From: Chitinophagaceae bacterium
Lineage (GTDB): Bacteria; Bacteroidota; Bacteroidia; Cytophagales; Cytophagaceae
Direction: 5' to 3'
Length of the DNA stretch: 64,000 bases
Assembly: GCA_028288365.1 (NCBI GenBank)
Contig: JAQBNU010000094.1
Span: 51,578-115,577 of the forward strand
Under the pieces are notes generated by a model. That model was not told where the DNA came from and did not search any database. It worked only from the letters and a program-made list of their open reading frames with translations. This document shows positions 52,821 through 62,143 of this stretch, one piece after another. Both the position numbers and the translations under genes were made by a program. How positions within the stretch are numbered: position 1 is the stretch's first letter; every line of letters starts with the position of its first letter.

Positions 52821-55800
52821 TTAACGCAATGCTCTTGGTCTTGTGACCTTCATTACATTGATACTGATTATTTTATCGCCGGATTGAATTCTGCAGATGT
52901 ATGCACCGTCGGCAATCCCTTGTGTATTCAGGTAATCCAGGCTCTGCAAGCCAGATGATAAATACCCGTTAAAGATGTCGGAGACTTTCACACCTTGGGC
53001 ATTGAAAAGAGAAACGGTGACATTGCCTTCTTTTTCCAACTCAAACTTGATGGATGTTTTGTTTTCAAAAGGATTGGGGTAAGCGCTGGCTTCTACTGTT
53101 ACGGAAGATGCTTCTATACCGTCAGAAGAGAGTTCGGTTTGCATGGCTGCAGGAGCATTGCAAGAACTAACAAGTGTCCAGGCATCAGTCCAGTAAGCAC
53201 CTACACCAGGGCCATATGCCCATGATGCGCCGTTGCACCATCCTGAATATGGCCAAGGTTTACATTGGTATTTATTCCCTACACTTTTTACCGTGCTTCC
53301 CGGAACGTAGCCGTTGTTTTCTACATAGTCGGGAATACCGGCGCAGGCGTTGACCGCATTCACTGTAATATTTACTGAAGCTGTGCTAATTGCACCTGTG
53401 TTATCATAAGCTTTGACATTGATGGTATAAGGTGCCGCCGCTACGTTGCTCCATGTATAACTGTATGGACTGCTCAGGTCATTGCCCAGTAAATTTGTGC
53501 CGTTATAGAACTCTACTTTAGAAATGGTTCCGTCTGCATCAGTCGCTGAAACACTGATGCTCACTGTAGCCGGTGCATTGAAGGTAGCATTGTTCGCAGG
53601 TGATGTAATGGAAACGCTTGGAGGGGTATTGGCATTATTGACCGTTATGCTGACCGACGCTGAGACTGTCGCATTCAGGTTGTCATAGGCTTTTGCTACA
53701 ATGGTATAAGTGCCTGCTGCTACATTATTCCAACCGAAGTTATAGGGACTTGATATTGCCGTTCCTAACAAAGAAGTACCGTTGTAAAATTCCACTTTGG
53801 CAATGCTTCCATCGCTATCCGAAGCAGAAGCTGTTATACTCACTGCTGCAGGTGCTGTAAACGAAGAGTTATTGCTAGGAGAGGTAATGCTTATAACCGG
53901 CAACTGATTGGGATTATTCACAGTGATAGCAACAGATGCTGTAGTGGTAGCATTTAAATTGTCGTATGCTTTCGCTACAATCGTATAACTGCCTGCTGCT
54001 ACATTTGTCCAGCTAAAGGCATAAGGACTGGTAGTTGCAGTACCGAGAAGCGATGTACCGTTATAGAATTCTACTTTGGCAATACTTCCATCACTGTCTG
54101 TTGCTGTGGCTGCGATACTTACAGTAGCCGGTGCGGTAAACTTAGCATTATTCAGCGGTGAAGTAATAGACACTGTTGGGTTGACATTGGTAGCGCTATT
54201 GACATTCACAGAAACAGTAGCGGTTGCAGTTCCTCCAGAGTTGTCGTATGCTTTTGCATTGATCGTATATGCGCCAGCAGCAACGTTTGCCCAGCTAAAT
54301 GTATATGGACTTGTAGTGGCAGTTCCTAATAACAATGTTCCATTGTAAAACTCTACTTTTGCGATACTTCCATCTGAATCTGTGGCGGTCGCTGCAATGC
54401 TTATACTTGCAGGTGCGGAGAAGCTGGCATTGTTTGTAGGAGATGTAATACTCACTGTAGGATTGATGTTTGCTGCTGGATTAACTTTAACAGTTACAGA
54501 AGCTGTAGCAATTACTCCCACATTGTCGTAAGCTTTGGCATTGATGGTATAGGAACCAGCTATAACACTTATCCAACTGAAAGTATAAGGACTTGTTGTT
54601 GAAGTGCCCAATAATGAAGTGCCGTTGTAAAATTCAACTTTAGCTATACTTCCATCTTGATCGGATGCCGCGGCAGTAATAGTAATTGTAGCCGGTGCTG
54701 TAAACGTTGCGTTATTGGTAGGAGCTGTAATACTAATTGTAGGACTCACGTTATTGTTGAACAAAGCAGATGAAGGAACAACTTGTTTGGTTATGCCAGG
54801 ACCGGCGTAACTCATCGATAAAGATTGTCCTCCTATGCCTTGAAAATAATTTACTGTAAAGGCATGCTTACCTGCTTTCAAACCGATGGTGCCAGACTGT
54901 TCCGTATCGCCATGAACACCGTCATTGCTGACGACTTGAGTAGAGCCTATGAATAAGGAGGTCCCATCATCAGATGTCGTATAGAACGTATAAATACCAT
55001 CTGTTGGTACATTGATAAAGCCTGTAAATACGAGACCATAGTTGGTATCTCTGTTTCTTAATGAGATATCTACTACAGATGCAATACCACTCTTAACAGG
55101 AGTAAGTGTGGAAAAATTGGGTAAGGATGTCCAGCTAGTAGCGCTTTCATAATACTTATAGATAATACCTGCCAATGCATTAGCGGGATTTTCCGGTGTG
55201 CGCAAAGGTGTTACTGTTATATTCACTACACTGGAGGTACCTGTGCCGCCTTGATTGTCCGTTGCTATTGCAGTAATAGAATAAGTACCAGCTGACACAT
55301 TGTTCCAGGTAAAGGTATAAGGACTAGTAGTTGAAGTTCCTATAGGAGTTGTTCCATTATAGAAATCCACTTTTGCTACATTGCCATCGCTATCCGTTGC
55401 TGTGGCAGTGAACGTGATGTTGCTTGTCGCTATGAAGGAAGCATTGTTAGCCGGAGCGGTAATGCTTACAGTAGGATTACTATTGATTGGAACATAAGGT
55501 GACAAGCGAATGCCAGGTATGGGTCTTTCCATGGCACCTGTTGGAATTTGCCAACCTACCGCTAAGAAATCATCTCCACCGCCTTCTTTTTGTAAAGCCT
55601 CTACGTAATATTGTTGTCCTGCAATTAAATTGATGGATGCCGATTGTTGAGAAGGGTTGGCTGTCCAATTGCGTGAGGCCACTGCACCATTCAAATAAGC
55701 AATCTTCACTTTATTGGTGGGACTTGTAGTTGTACTAAGCCACAATTCACTGTTATCGTCACTGGCTATCCAGAAAGTATAAGCACCGGTGTAAGGAGCG

Positions 55801-58469
55801 CACAGGTATCCACGTACACGTTGACCATAATTATCCGCTACGTCGGATGGTGCTTCAAAAAGAGTTAAAGTCGTGGTGCTGGTTGGTGCAGTGGTTACTG
55901 GAATTTGAGAGACATCTGTTCCTCCAATGTTAGCCCAATAATCTCTAGTAATCGTTCCTGTATTGCTACACAAGGTAGCAGGAGGAATTCTATAAGTCAC
56001 CGTATTGTCGATGACTGTCTTCGCAATACTAGGACCGGAGTAGCTGACTGTTAATCCTAAGCCACCAGCATTTTGAAACATATCGACCATGATGGCATGT
56101 TTACCTGCTTTTAATCCAATGGTGCCAGACTGTTCCACCATACCATGTATACCGTCGTTGTTAACAATGACAGTGCTGCCAATATACAGTTTGCTTCCAT
56201 CGTCGGAAGAGGTATAGAATGTGTAAGTGCCGTCAGTCGGTACATTGATATATCCGCTTATTCTTAATCCAAATTGGGTATCCCTGTTTCTTGGATCCAA
56301 TGTAAAGCCAGTAGTGGTGCCTGTTTTAATAGGAGTGATGCTATTGAAATCCGGTACATTGTTCCATGTGCCTTCATAATATTTATAATCCAAACCGTTG
56401 ACTGTGATCGGAGGATTTTCAGGATCTCTCAAAGCCGCTTTTCCATATAGGGTAGAACCCCATACGCCTCTGCCAAAATAAGCGACTCTAATTTCAGCGT
56501 TTGTTGTACCATCATTGAATAGCATAAATTCGTTGATGTTAGCGATAGTAGGTAACCCTTTGGAATAATTGATCCAATCGGTCATAGAAGAGTTACGGTA
56601 ATAAATACCGGTCGCCATACCGATGTATACAGATTCATCAGAAGTATACGTATCGTTGTATATTTTGATGATGTTCACGTTAGGTATGCTTCCTGTCACA
56701 TCCGACCATGTTACTCCTTTATCGGTAGAGCGATAAACTTTACTTCCGCAAGTCATATATACCAACGAACTATTACTTTTTATACCAACTATGCTAGCTT
56801 TCACGTTTGTGGCGCCAGGTGCATTCAGTGTTGTAAAAGTTGGAGTAGCAGCTAATGCATTATCACTTCTGTAAACTTTATTGTTATTGCCTACTACATA
56901 TAGCAGGTTAGCATCGGCCGGAGAAGAAGCAATGGCTTGTACCTGCACATTGATGTTTGTAATCTGTTTCCATGTAGGAGGGTTGGCGGAAATATTGGTG
57001 GTTATATAGACTTCACTTTTTCCGACAAAACCAACATTGGTTTGCAATGGAGAAAATTCAATCTCAACATCGTTTCCATTCCCATCACCTACAGCAAAAG
57101 GAAAATTAAGTGAAGGAGCTGAGCCTGATGCGGAGAGCCTCTTTCTCGTTCTGTCATTACCTAAATGATAGACATCCGTATTGTTCTGATAATCGAAAGC
57201 CACGTTACCTGCAAAGTCGCCGCCACCGTTGGTGTACCAGGTGGTAGTGGTATAGTTTAACTCACCGTTATCTTGTGTCCCGATATCTATCATGTCTTTA
57301 CGAATGGGACTTTGTGCTGCGTGATAGCATTCTGTACAATCCAATCCATCGCTTTTGGTTGACCAGTTGTTCCCACCGTCTGTACTTAGCCATACACCTC
57401 CATCATTTGCATTGAAGATCTTTGTATTGTCATAAGGAGAAATGACAATCTGATGCATATCCGTGTGAACTTTGGCGTACCAGTTTGTCAATTGCGTCCA
57501 GGTTACTCCACCGTCGGTAGATTTCCATACTACATGACTGGCGATGTATACTGTATTTGCATTGGTAGGATCCACAGTAATGGCATAGTTGTAATTGCCT
57601 TGTCCATCGGATGCACCGTCGTATCCATTGAGGTTAGAGCCACCGGCTGTTTTGACCACAGAAAAAGATTGTCCGCTGTTGGTAGATTTTAAAACAGGAG
57701 TAGTCGTTCCTCCGGAAAAATTTCCAACGAACGTAAGGTAGACTACATTTGGATTTGCTTTTGATACCCCGATACGACCGCCATTTTGAAAGCCGCTACC
57801 AGGTAATGAAATCAAACTCCAGGAATCACCTTGATTGGTAGAAACATAAAATTGAGTATGCGTGGCTGCATAAATGGTATTAGGATCACCAGGCTTGAAA
57901 ACCATTTCAGTAAAGTCTCCACCGTTTAGTTTTTCTGTCCAACTGTTTCCTCCGTCTGTTGTTTTCCATATTCCATCACCTGTTGCAGCAATCAATACAT
58001 TGTTATTGCTGGGTGACATGAGTAATTCTACCGTCAGTCTGTTGCCAAGGCCACTATTGGCGGCTGTCCAGGTCTGCCCACCATTGGTGCTTTTATATAC
58101 GCCATAATAATTGCTGTAGTAGTTGGGGTCACCTGTACCCAAGTAAAGCGTTTGATCATTGGTGTAATCAACGCAAACCGAGGCACAATTTGTTCTGAAT
58201 AAATTATCCGTACCAGATGGTGTCCAATTATTGCCTCCATCAATTGTTATGTACAGACCGCCGGTGGCTGTTGTCGCATACATTTTTTGAGAATTGGTAG
58301 GATGAAATTTTAATTGTGTAGCTCGGCCGATACCATTGATTTGACCTGAAGAGTTAACTGGAAAGCTTAGAGGACCTACATCTTTCCAGTTTCCTGAAAT
58401 CTGTCCTACCGCTGTATAAGCTAAGAAGAGCAAGCTGAGCAATGCCTTCAATAGAAATATATTTTTCAT
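52821..58469 (-). CDS. Giant BNR/PA14/Ig-repeat surface protein with CBM and T9SS tail
   Basis: An 1882-residue secreted protein. After the signal peptide come BNR/sortilin-like propeller repeats to about residue 675 (many xSTDGGxxW and TTDGGNSW motifs). PA14 domains lie at about 680-828, 830-995 and 1090-1240 (IYTFYTTSDDGTSLFIG type), and six Ig-like repeats of about 93 residues, one at 998-1085 and five at 1241-1705 (NPTVSITSP..., KVEFYNGTSLLG..., YTI-AKAYDN). A chitin-binding-like module with Trp and Cys (QCKPWPYSGWCNGASW) follows at 1708-1775, then a T9SS tail. It probably binds and perhaps degrades polysaccharide at the surface; no catalytic domain could be named with confidence. Ig repeats are near-identical in DNA. 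Confidence 0.88.
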   Translation of the reverse strand: MKNIFLLKALLSLLFLAYTAVGQISGNWKDVGPLSFPVNSSGQINGIGRATQLKFHPTNSQKMYATTATGGLYITIDGGNNWTPSGTDNLFRTNCASVCVDYTNDQTLYLGTGDPNYYSNYYGVYKSTNGGQTWTAANSGLGNRLTVELLMSPSNNNVLIAATGDGIWKTTDGGNSWTEKLNGGDFTEMVFKPGDPNTIYAATHTQFYVSTNQGDSWSLISLPGSGFQNGGRIGVSKANPNVVYLTFVGNFSGGTTTPVLKSTNSGQSFSVVKTAGGSNLNGYDGASDGQGNYNYAITVDPTNANTVYIASHVVWKSTDGGVTWTQLTNWYAKVHTDMHQIVISPYDNTKIFNANDGGVWLSTDGGNNWSTKSDGLDCTECYHAAQSPIRKDMIDIGTQDNGELNYTTTTWYTNGGGDFAGNVAFDYQNNTDVYHLGNDRTRKRLSASGSAPSLNFPFAVGDGNGNDVEIEFSPLQTNVGFVGKSEVYITTNISANPPTWKQITNINVQVQAIASSPADANLLYVVGNNNKVYRSDNALAATPTFTTLNAPGATNVKASIVGIKSNSSLVYMTCGSKVYRSTDKGVTWSDVTGSIPNVNIIKIYNDTYTSDESVYIGMATGIYYRNSSMTDWINYSKGLPTIANINEFMLFNDGTTNAEIRVAYFGRGVWGSTLYGKAALRDPENPPITVNGLDYKYYEGTWNNVPDFNSITPIKTGTTTGFTLDPRNRDTQFGLRISGYINVPTDGTYTFYTSSDDGSKLYIGSTVIVNNDGIHGMVEQSGTIGLKAGKHAIMVDMFQNAGGLGLTVSYSGPSIAKTVIDNTVTYRIPPATLCSNTGTITRDYWANIGGTDVSQIPVTTAPTSTTTLTLFEAPSDVADNYGQRVRGYLCAPYTGAYTFWIASDDNSELWLSTTTSPTNKVKIAYLNGAVASRNWTANPSQQSASINLIAGQQYYVEALQKEGGGDDFLAVGWQIPTGAMERPIPGIRLSPYVPINSNPTVSITAPANNASFIATSNITFTATATDSDGNVAKVDFYNGTTPIGTSTTSPYTFTWNNVSAGTYSITAIATDNQGGTGTSSVVNITVTPLRTPENPANALAGIIYKYYESATSWTSLPNFSTLTPVKSGIASVVDISLRNRDTNYGLVFTGFINVPTDGIYTFYTTSDDGTSLFIGSTQVVSNDGVHGDTEQSGTIGLKAGKHAFTVNYFQGIGGQSLSMSYAGPGITKQVVPSSALFNNNVSPTISITAPTNNATFTAPATITITAAASDQDGSIAKVEFYNGTSLLGTSTTSPYTFSWISVIAGSYTINAKAYDNVGVIATASVTVKVNPAANINPTVSITSPTNNASFSAPASISIAATATDSDGSIAKVEFYNGTLLLGTATTSPYTFSWANVAAGAYTINAKAYDNSGGTATATVSVNVNSATNVNPTVSITSPLNNAKFTAPATVSIAATATDSDGSIAKVEFYNGTSLLGTATTSPYAFSWTNVAAGSYTIVAKAYDNLNATTTASVAITVNNPNQLPVISITSPSNNSSFTAPAAVSITASASDSDGSIAKVEFYNGTSLLGTAISSPYNFGWNNVAAGTYTIVAKAYDNLNATVSASVSITVNNANTPPSVSITSPANNATFNAPATVSISVSATDADGTISKVEFYNGTNLLGNDLSSPYSYTWSNVAAAPYTINVKAYDNTGAISTASVNITVNAVNACAGIPDYVENNGYVPGSTVKSVGNKYQCKPWPYSGWCNGASWAYGPGVGAYWTDAWTLVSSCNAPAAMQTELSSDGIEASSVTVEASAYPNPFENKTSIKFELEKEGNVTVSLFNAQGVKVSDIFNGYLSSGLQSLDYLNTQGIADGAYICRIQSGDKIISINVMKVTRPRALR

Positions 58470-58500
58470 ATGTAATGTTTTTTGATCTCGTAAAAAAAAA

Positions 58501-58920
58501 TTAGAGTCTGGATTTCTCCCAGATTATACGTTGCTGTTCCAGCGTAAGTATACTGCCATCCGGCTGAACGAAAGGTTCCACTTCCATTTTCCAACGTATG
58601 AAACGTTTATATTCTATGGCGTATTCATGTTTCTCTGCTGCTTCTTTTGCATCGGATTTGAATAACTTGGAAACAAAAGAGCGCTTTTCTTCTTTTTCCT
58701 TTTCCACGCCACCTTCGCCTTCTATTTCTGGTTTTTCACGATTGGCCCAATATTGATCAAAGGCTTTCTTCGCTTCGAAATAGTTGGCGTTTGGATCATC
58801 CATCATTTGAATCCAGGCAGGATTCTTGGAATAGTTTTGTTTTTTGCTCTTGTCCGAGCTTTGAGACCAAGCGGTACTGCAGGACAATAGAAATAGTCCT
58901 AAAAGGAGAATTTTTTTCAT
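58501..58920 (-). CDS. Small secreted protein linked to the giant surface protein
   Basis: A 139-residue protein with signal peptide (ends STAWSQ). It is charged and helical (YFEAKKAFDQYWANREKPEIEGEGG, KEKEEKRSFVSKLF) with a Trp-rich end (RFIRWKMEVEPFVQPDG, IIWEKSRL). I do not know its function. It is directly upstream of the giant gene on the same strand, 31 bp away, so they are likely one transcript; it may be an accessory to export or attachment. Confidence 0.7.
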   Translation of the reverse strand: MKKILLLGLFLLSCSTAWSQSSDKSKKQNYSKNPAWIQMMDDPNANYFEAKKAFDQYWANREKPEIEGEGGVEKEKEEKRSFVSKLFKSDAKEAAEKHEYAIEYKRFIRWKMEVEPFVQPDGSILTLEQQRIIWEKSRL

Positions 58921-59036
58921 GGTAAGTGATTAGCTGGTTACGGTTTACTACAAAAGTGATTACACTATCTTACAGGATTTTGAATATTAATTCGAAATCC
59001 ATTTGATTAAAGTGTAATAGTAAAATAGAAGGGTAA

Positions 59037-59066
59037 ACAGATAGTTGTAAAAAATGAACTATCTGT
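59037..59066 (-). terminator. Weak hairpin downstream of the superoxide dismutase gene
   Basis: acagatagtt (59037-59046) pairs with aactatctgt (59057-59066). It follows the stop of the minus-strand gene at 59100 and precedes an AT-rich stretch. Confidence 0.5.
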
Positions 59067-59099
59067 ATAAATCGTCAGTGTAACGTGGCTAGCCAGTTG

Positions 59100-59828
59100 T
59101 TATTGATGTAACTTTCTAGCTTGGTCTAATCTCATGGCTACATTATCCCAATTGATTAAATTGAATAAGGCATCTACGAAATCTGCTCGTTTGTTCTTGT
59201 ACTTTAAGTAATAGGCATGTTCCCATACATCAATCACCAATATAGGTATAACACCCCACTGCGTGAGCTTTTCGTGATTTTCACATTGTAAAATTGCAAG
59301 GCTATCCGAATAAGGCTGATAGCATAATATTCCCCAACCGGCTCCGTCTACACTTTTTGAAGTAGCAGCGATGTATGTTTTTAATTTTTCGTACGAGCCA
59401 AAATTCTTTTCAATCTGTTTTAACAAATCACCTTTGGGCTCTGTTTTTTTATTGCTAAGATTTGTCCAGAATATCGTATGTAAAATATGGCTAGAGAAAT
59501 GATACGACAATTTTTTTGTCCAGAAATCAATGGTCTCCAAGTTATTTTGTTCGAGTGCTAGCTTGATTTTAACTAAGTCAGCATTCGCTGCTTTCACTGC
59601 ACCGCCATGATGAAAAGTATAATGAAGGTGAAGTGTTTCTGCATCCATATATGGTTCCAGCTGACTTTCGGAATAAGGTAATGGCAGATGAATAAAATTG
59701 CCATCCTTATCTGTGAGTTTGTCTATACCATCTGTCTCGGTAATTCCATGAGCCATGATACTAGGTGTAGTGAGCAAAGATGCTCCACTTACCAATAATG
59801 TTTTCTTTAGAAAATCTTGTCTGTTCAT
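59100..59828 (-). CDS. Exported atypical Fe/Mn superoxide dismutase
   Basis: A 242-residue SOD-fold protein with an N-terminal export signal (MNRQDFLKKTLLVSGAS, Tat-like but with a single Arg). The four metal ligands can be placed: H69 (LHLHY), the His of SSHILHTIFW, and Asp/His in DVWEHAYY. Two usual landmarks differ: the HH-x-x-Y Tyr is Ala (HHGGAVKA) and the GHxNH segment reads SHILH. The enzyme may therefore have altered or reduced dismutase activity. It overlaps the chrA-like gene by 4 bp (stop/start ATGA), so translation is coupled. Confidence 0.85.
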   Translation of the reverse strand: MNRQDFLKKTLLVSGASLLTTPSIMAHGITETDGIDKLTDKDGNFIHLPLPYSESQLEPYMDAETLHLHYTFHHGGAVKAANADLVKIKLALEQNNLETIDFWTKKLSYHFSSHILHTIFWTNLSNKKTEPKGDLLKQIEKNFGSYEKLKTYIAATSKSVDGAGWGILCYQPYSDSLAILQCENHEKLTQWGVIPILVIDVWEHAYYLKYKNKRADFVDALFNLINWDNVAMRLDQARKLHQ

Positions 59829-60991
59829 ATCACATAAAGTTTAAGCAGGACACCAATGATGGCTGCGGCTAATATAATCAAGGGTTCTTGTAGTTTCTTA
59901 AATTTAAACAAAACAGTAGCTGTTGTAACGGCAATGAGTATAGTGGGAATATCTGTTAGATTTCTTTTTGCTAAGACGAATACAGCACCTGCAATAGCTC
60001 CAATGGCAGCAGCAGTCACACCATCTACGAAAGCTTTGATACCAGGATGCTTCCCGTATTTTTTAAAGTAAGGGGCAGGTAGAATGGTAAATAAGTAACA
60101 AGGTAAAAACGTAGCTAATGCAGCCACACATGCTCCGGAAAAACCTGCCACTTGATAACCAATGAATCCAACAGTAATGACAACTGGTCCAGGTGTGATC
60201 ATGGCCACTGCTACTGCATCTACAAATTGCTGTTCATTCAGCCAATGATATTCTTTTACTACACCTCCGTATAAAAAAGGTACAATGGCTAAACCACTTC
60301 CAAATACGAAAGCTCCTGCTTTGGTGAAGAACCAAGCAATCTGCCATAGCTTGCCACTCGTGCTCACTGTTGCCGGTATTTGTAGCAGTGCAGGCCATGC
60401 CACCATGGCTAAAGGGTTCTTGCCAAATCTTGGAGGACTTTTTACCAACCATATCAAAACACCTGATCCGAGAATGAGCCAAATATTTTCTTCTTCAGTG
60501 ATAAATGTGAAAGCAGTGAGCACAATAAATATTCCCCACAGCCAAAGATTTTTTCCGATGCTTTTGGTCGTTAGTTTATAACTACTGATAGTAATAATTC
60601 CAATCACTGCTGCTCCTACACCATAGAAAACAGCTTGCATCCAAGGTAAGCCACCTAAAGACACATAAGCCCAACTGATGCCTAAGACCATGAGAAAAGA
60701 AGGCAGTACGAAAGCAAGTCCAACTAGTGTAGCTCCAAGAATATGATAATGCACATAACCCAGATAAATGGATAACTGTGCGGCCAAAGGTCCTGGTGCA
60801 AGCTGAGAGAGCGCCATGCCTTCTTTGTAATCATCTTCAGAGATCCACTTTTTATTTTCTACAAGATCTCTGTGCATGTAACCGACTAAGGCCACAGGTC
60901 CGCCAAACCCCCATGTACCCAATTTGAGAAAGTAAATGATGAGATCTTTTAAAGAGTACGACGGTGTGATTTGATCATTCATGTTATTCAT
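59825..60991 (-). CDS. chrA: Chromate transporter (ChrA family)
   Basis: A 388-residue inner-membrane protein with two homologous halves, as in long ChrA. The first half shows FGGPVALVGYMHRDLVENKKW and MALSQLAPGPLAAQLSIYLGY, the second FVFGSGLAIVPFLYGG and ITPGPVVITVGFIGYQVAG. About ten to twelve membrane helices fit. ChrA exports chromate driven by the proton motive force. It overlaps the SOD gene by 4 bp and starts 9 bp after the previous minus-strand gene, forming one operon. Other oxyanion substrates cannot be excluded. Confidence 0.93.
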   Translation of the reverse strand: MNNMNDQITPSYSLKDLIIYFLKLGTWGFGGPVALVGYMHRDLVENKKWISEDDYKEGMALSQLAPGPLAAQLSIYLGYVHYHILGATLVGLAFVLPSFLMVLGISWAYVSLGGLPWMQAVFYGVGAAVIGIITISSYKLTTKSIGKNLWLWGIFIVLTAFTFITEEENIWLILGSGVLIWLVKSPPRFGKNPLAMVAWPALLQIPATVSTSGKLWQIAWFFTKAGAFVFGSGLAIVPFLYGGVVKEYHWLNEQQFVDAVAVAMITPGPVVITVGFIGYQVAGFSGACVAALATFLPCYLFTILPAPYFKKYGKHPGIKAFVDGVTAAAIGAIAGAVFVLAKRNLTDIPTILIAVTTATVLFKFKKLQEPLIILAAAIIGVLLKLYVI

Positions 60992-61000
60992 TGTTAGCTA

Positions 61001-61528
61001 TTAAAATCCAATTCCAAATTGAAACGATACGGTGTAAGAAGGGGCTTGAAGATTGCCATAACGCGCAGGCAATAGCAACGCCACAAACACCGTGTTGTGA
61101 CCCTTGCGATGAATAACTTTATTGAGGATAGGAGTGAATCCATAACGTCCGGATGTTTCATAGGCTGCTCTTCCGATTAAAGTAAAATCATGACCAAGTC
61201 TATAACACACGCCAGGATGAAATAAGAAATTAGACAGTTTGCTGTCGTTATTGGCAAACTTAATGTACGGTGTAAACTCCAGAGAGAATCCGAATTTAGG
61301 GCTTTTCCAGATGTTAATGCCCCAAGGATTTCCCACGAGGTAATAACTAGTAAAGTTTCCGATGTTGCCATCGTCGCTCCAGGTATAGAGTGGATGTACA
61401 ATGCCTACGTATCCTCTGATTTCCGGATAGCGATGAACGGCTGGATGTGTAGAAGAATCTGAAGTGAGTGATTGACTAAAAACAGGAAGCGTTACCAGTG
61501 TACAGATAACGATCAGTATTACTTTCAT
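61001..61528 (-). CDS. Small outer-membrane-like protein in the chromate unit
   Basis: A 175-residue protein with signal peptide (ends VFSQ) and alternating amphipathic strands (FGFSLEFTPYIKF, FTLIGRAAYETSGRYGF, TVFVALLLPARYGN) ending in YTVSFQFGIGF. This looks like a small beta-barrel. I do not recognise the family. It is immediately upstream of the chrA-like gene (9 bp) on the same strand, so it likely belongs to that unit. Confidence 0.65.
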   Translation of the reverse strand: MKVILIVICTLVTLPVFSQSLTSDSSTHPAVHRYPEIRGYVGIVHPLYTWSDDGNIGNFTSYYLVGNPWGINIWKSPKFGFSLEFTPYIKFANNDSKLSNFLFHPGVCYRLGHDFTLIGRAAYETSGRYGFTPILNKVIHRKGHNTVFVALLLPARYGNLQAPSYTVSFQFGIGF

Positions 61529-61581
61529 AGCGTAAAAGGATTAATAGGTCTATCTTGCATAATTAATTAGTGTTAGATTCT

Positions 61582-61627
61582 CATACTGTCTTGCCCCTAA
61601 ATCCCCCAAAGGGGACTTTACAGTATG
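61582..61627. repeat. Intergenic hairpin (CCCCTAAATCCCC family)
   Basis: Outer arms catactgt (61582-61589) and acagtatg (61620-61627) enclose cccctaaatcccccaaagggg, which also folds. The core is like the hairpin at 371-408 and like a palindrome common in Bacteroidota genomes. A second small hairpin (gcgcgagt with actcgcgc, 61637-61672) follows. It separates the ChrB-domain gene from the outer-membrane-like gene. Confidence 0.55.
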
Positions 61628-61679
61628 GAGTATGGAGCGCGAGTATAGAATAAGATTCCTCTGCACTCGCGCTTCTACA

Positions 61680-62132
61680 TTATGTTTTAAATTCCCAGCC
61701 GTGAGTTTCGGTGCTGACGTATTTACACCAGCTGTACAGCGCGTCGTAGATGACCATACCATGAGCCAGCATCTCGTGATCGTCTTTGAAATTATAGGAG
61801 AGTCCCGCTGAGATCGCAAACAAACCTTGTGCATGCGGAGACAGGTTGTAGTCGTCTGTATCCGCTGCTCTGACAATGACCGCTAAGCGATGTAGGGCTT
61901 CGTCTGTTAATTTGTGTTTTTTTAAAAAATAATCGAAGGTGCAAAATACACCTTCGTGCGTGTACTCTACGCCTGCAATGTCATAAGGTGTAGCATTCAG
62001 TTCCAAGGATTTTTCAATCACTTTGTCCGTAGGCACATAAATGAATTCTGCCTCTGCATCGATGAATCGTTTGATCAGCCATGGACAAGCAATGCGATCA
62101 ATTTTAGGACGTTCTCTGGTGATCCATTTCAT
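61680..62132 (-). CDS. chrB: ChrB C-terminal-domain protein (chromate resistance)
   Basis: A 150-residue cytoplasmic protein matching the ChrB C-terminal domain: MKWITRERPKIDRIACPWLIKRFID, AEFIYVPTDKV, GVEYTHEGVFCTFDYFLKKH and VRAADTDDYNLSPHAQGL. It lacks the N-terminal ChrB part that acts in regulation, so it is a stand-alone domain. ChrB-type proteins accompany ChrA in chromate resistance; exact biochemistry is not settled. It precedes the ChrA unit and follows the response-regulator gene by 12 bp. Confidence 0.9.
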   Translation of the reverse strand: MKWITRERPKIDRIACPWLIKRFIDAEAEFIYVPTDKVIEKSLELNATPYDIAGVEYTHEGVFCTFDYFLKKHKLTDEALHRLAVIVRAADTDDYNLSPHAQGLFAISAGLSYNFKDDHEMLAHGMVIYDALYSWCKYVSTETHGWEFKT

Positions 62133-62143
62133 AGTGTGCCTGT

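Noticed and set aside
53350..54750. Spaced similar blocks that could suggest a repeat array
   Set aside because: They are in-frame Ig-like domain repeats of about 280 bp inside the 1882-residue protein.
59825..62132. Horizontal island carrying chromate resistance
   Set aside because: No integrase, tRNA border or obvious base-composition change is visible, so transfer cannot be claimed from this window.
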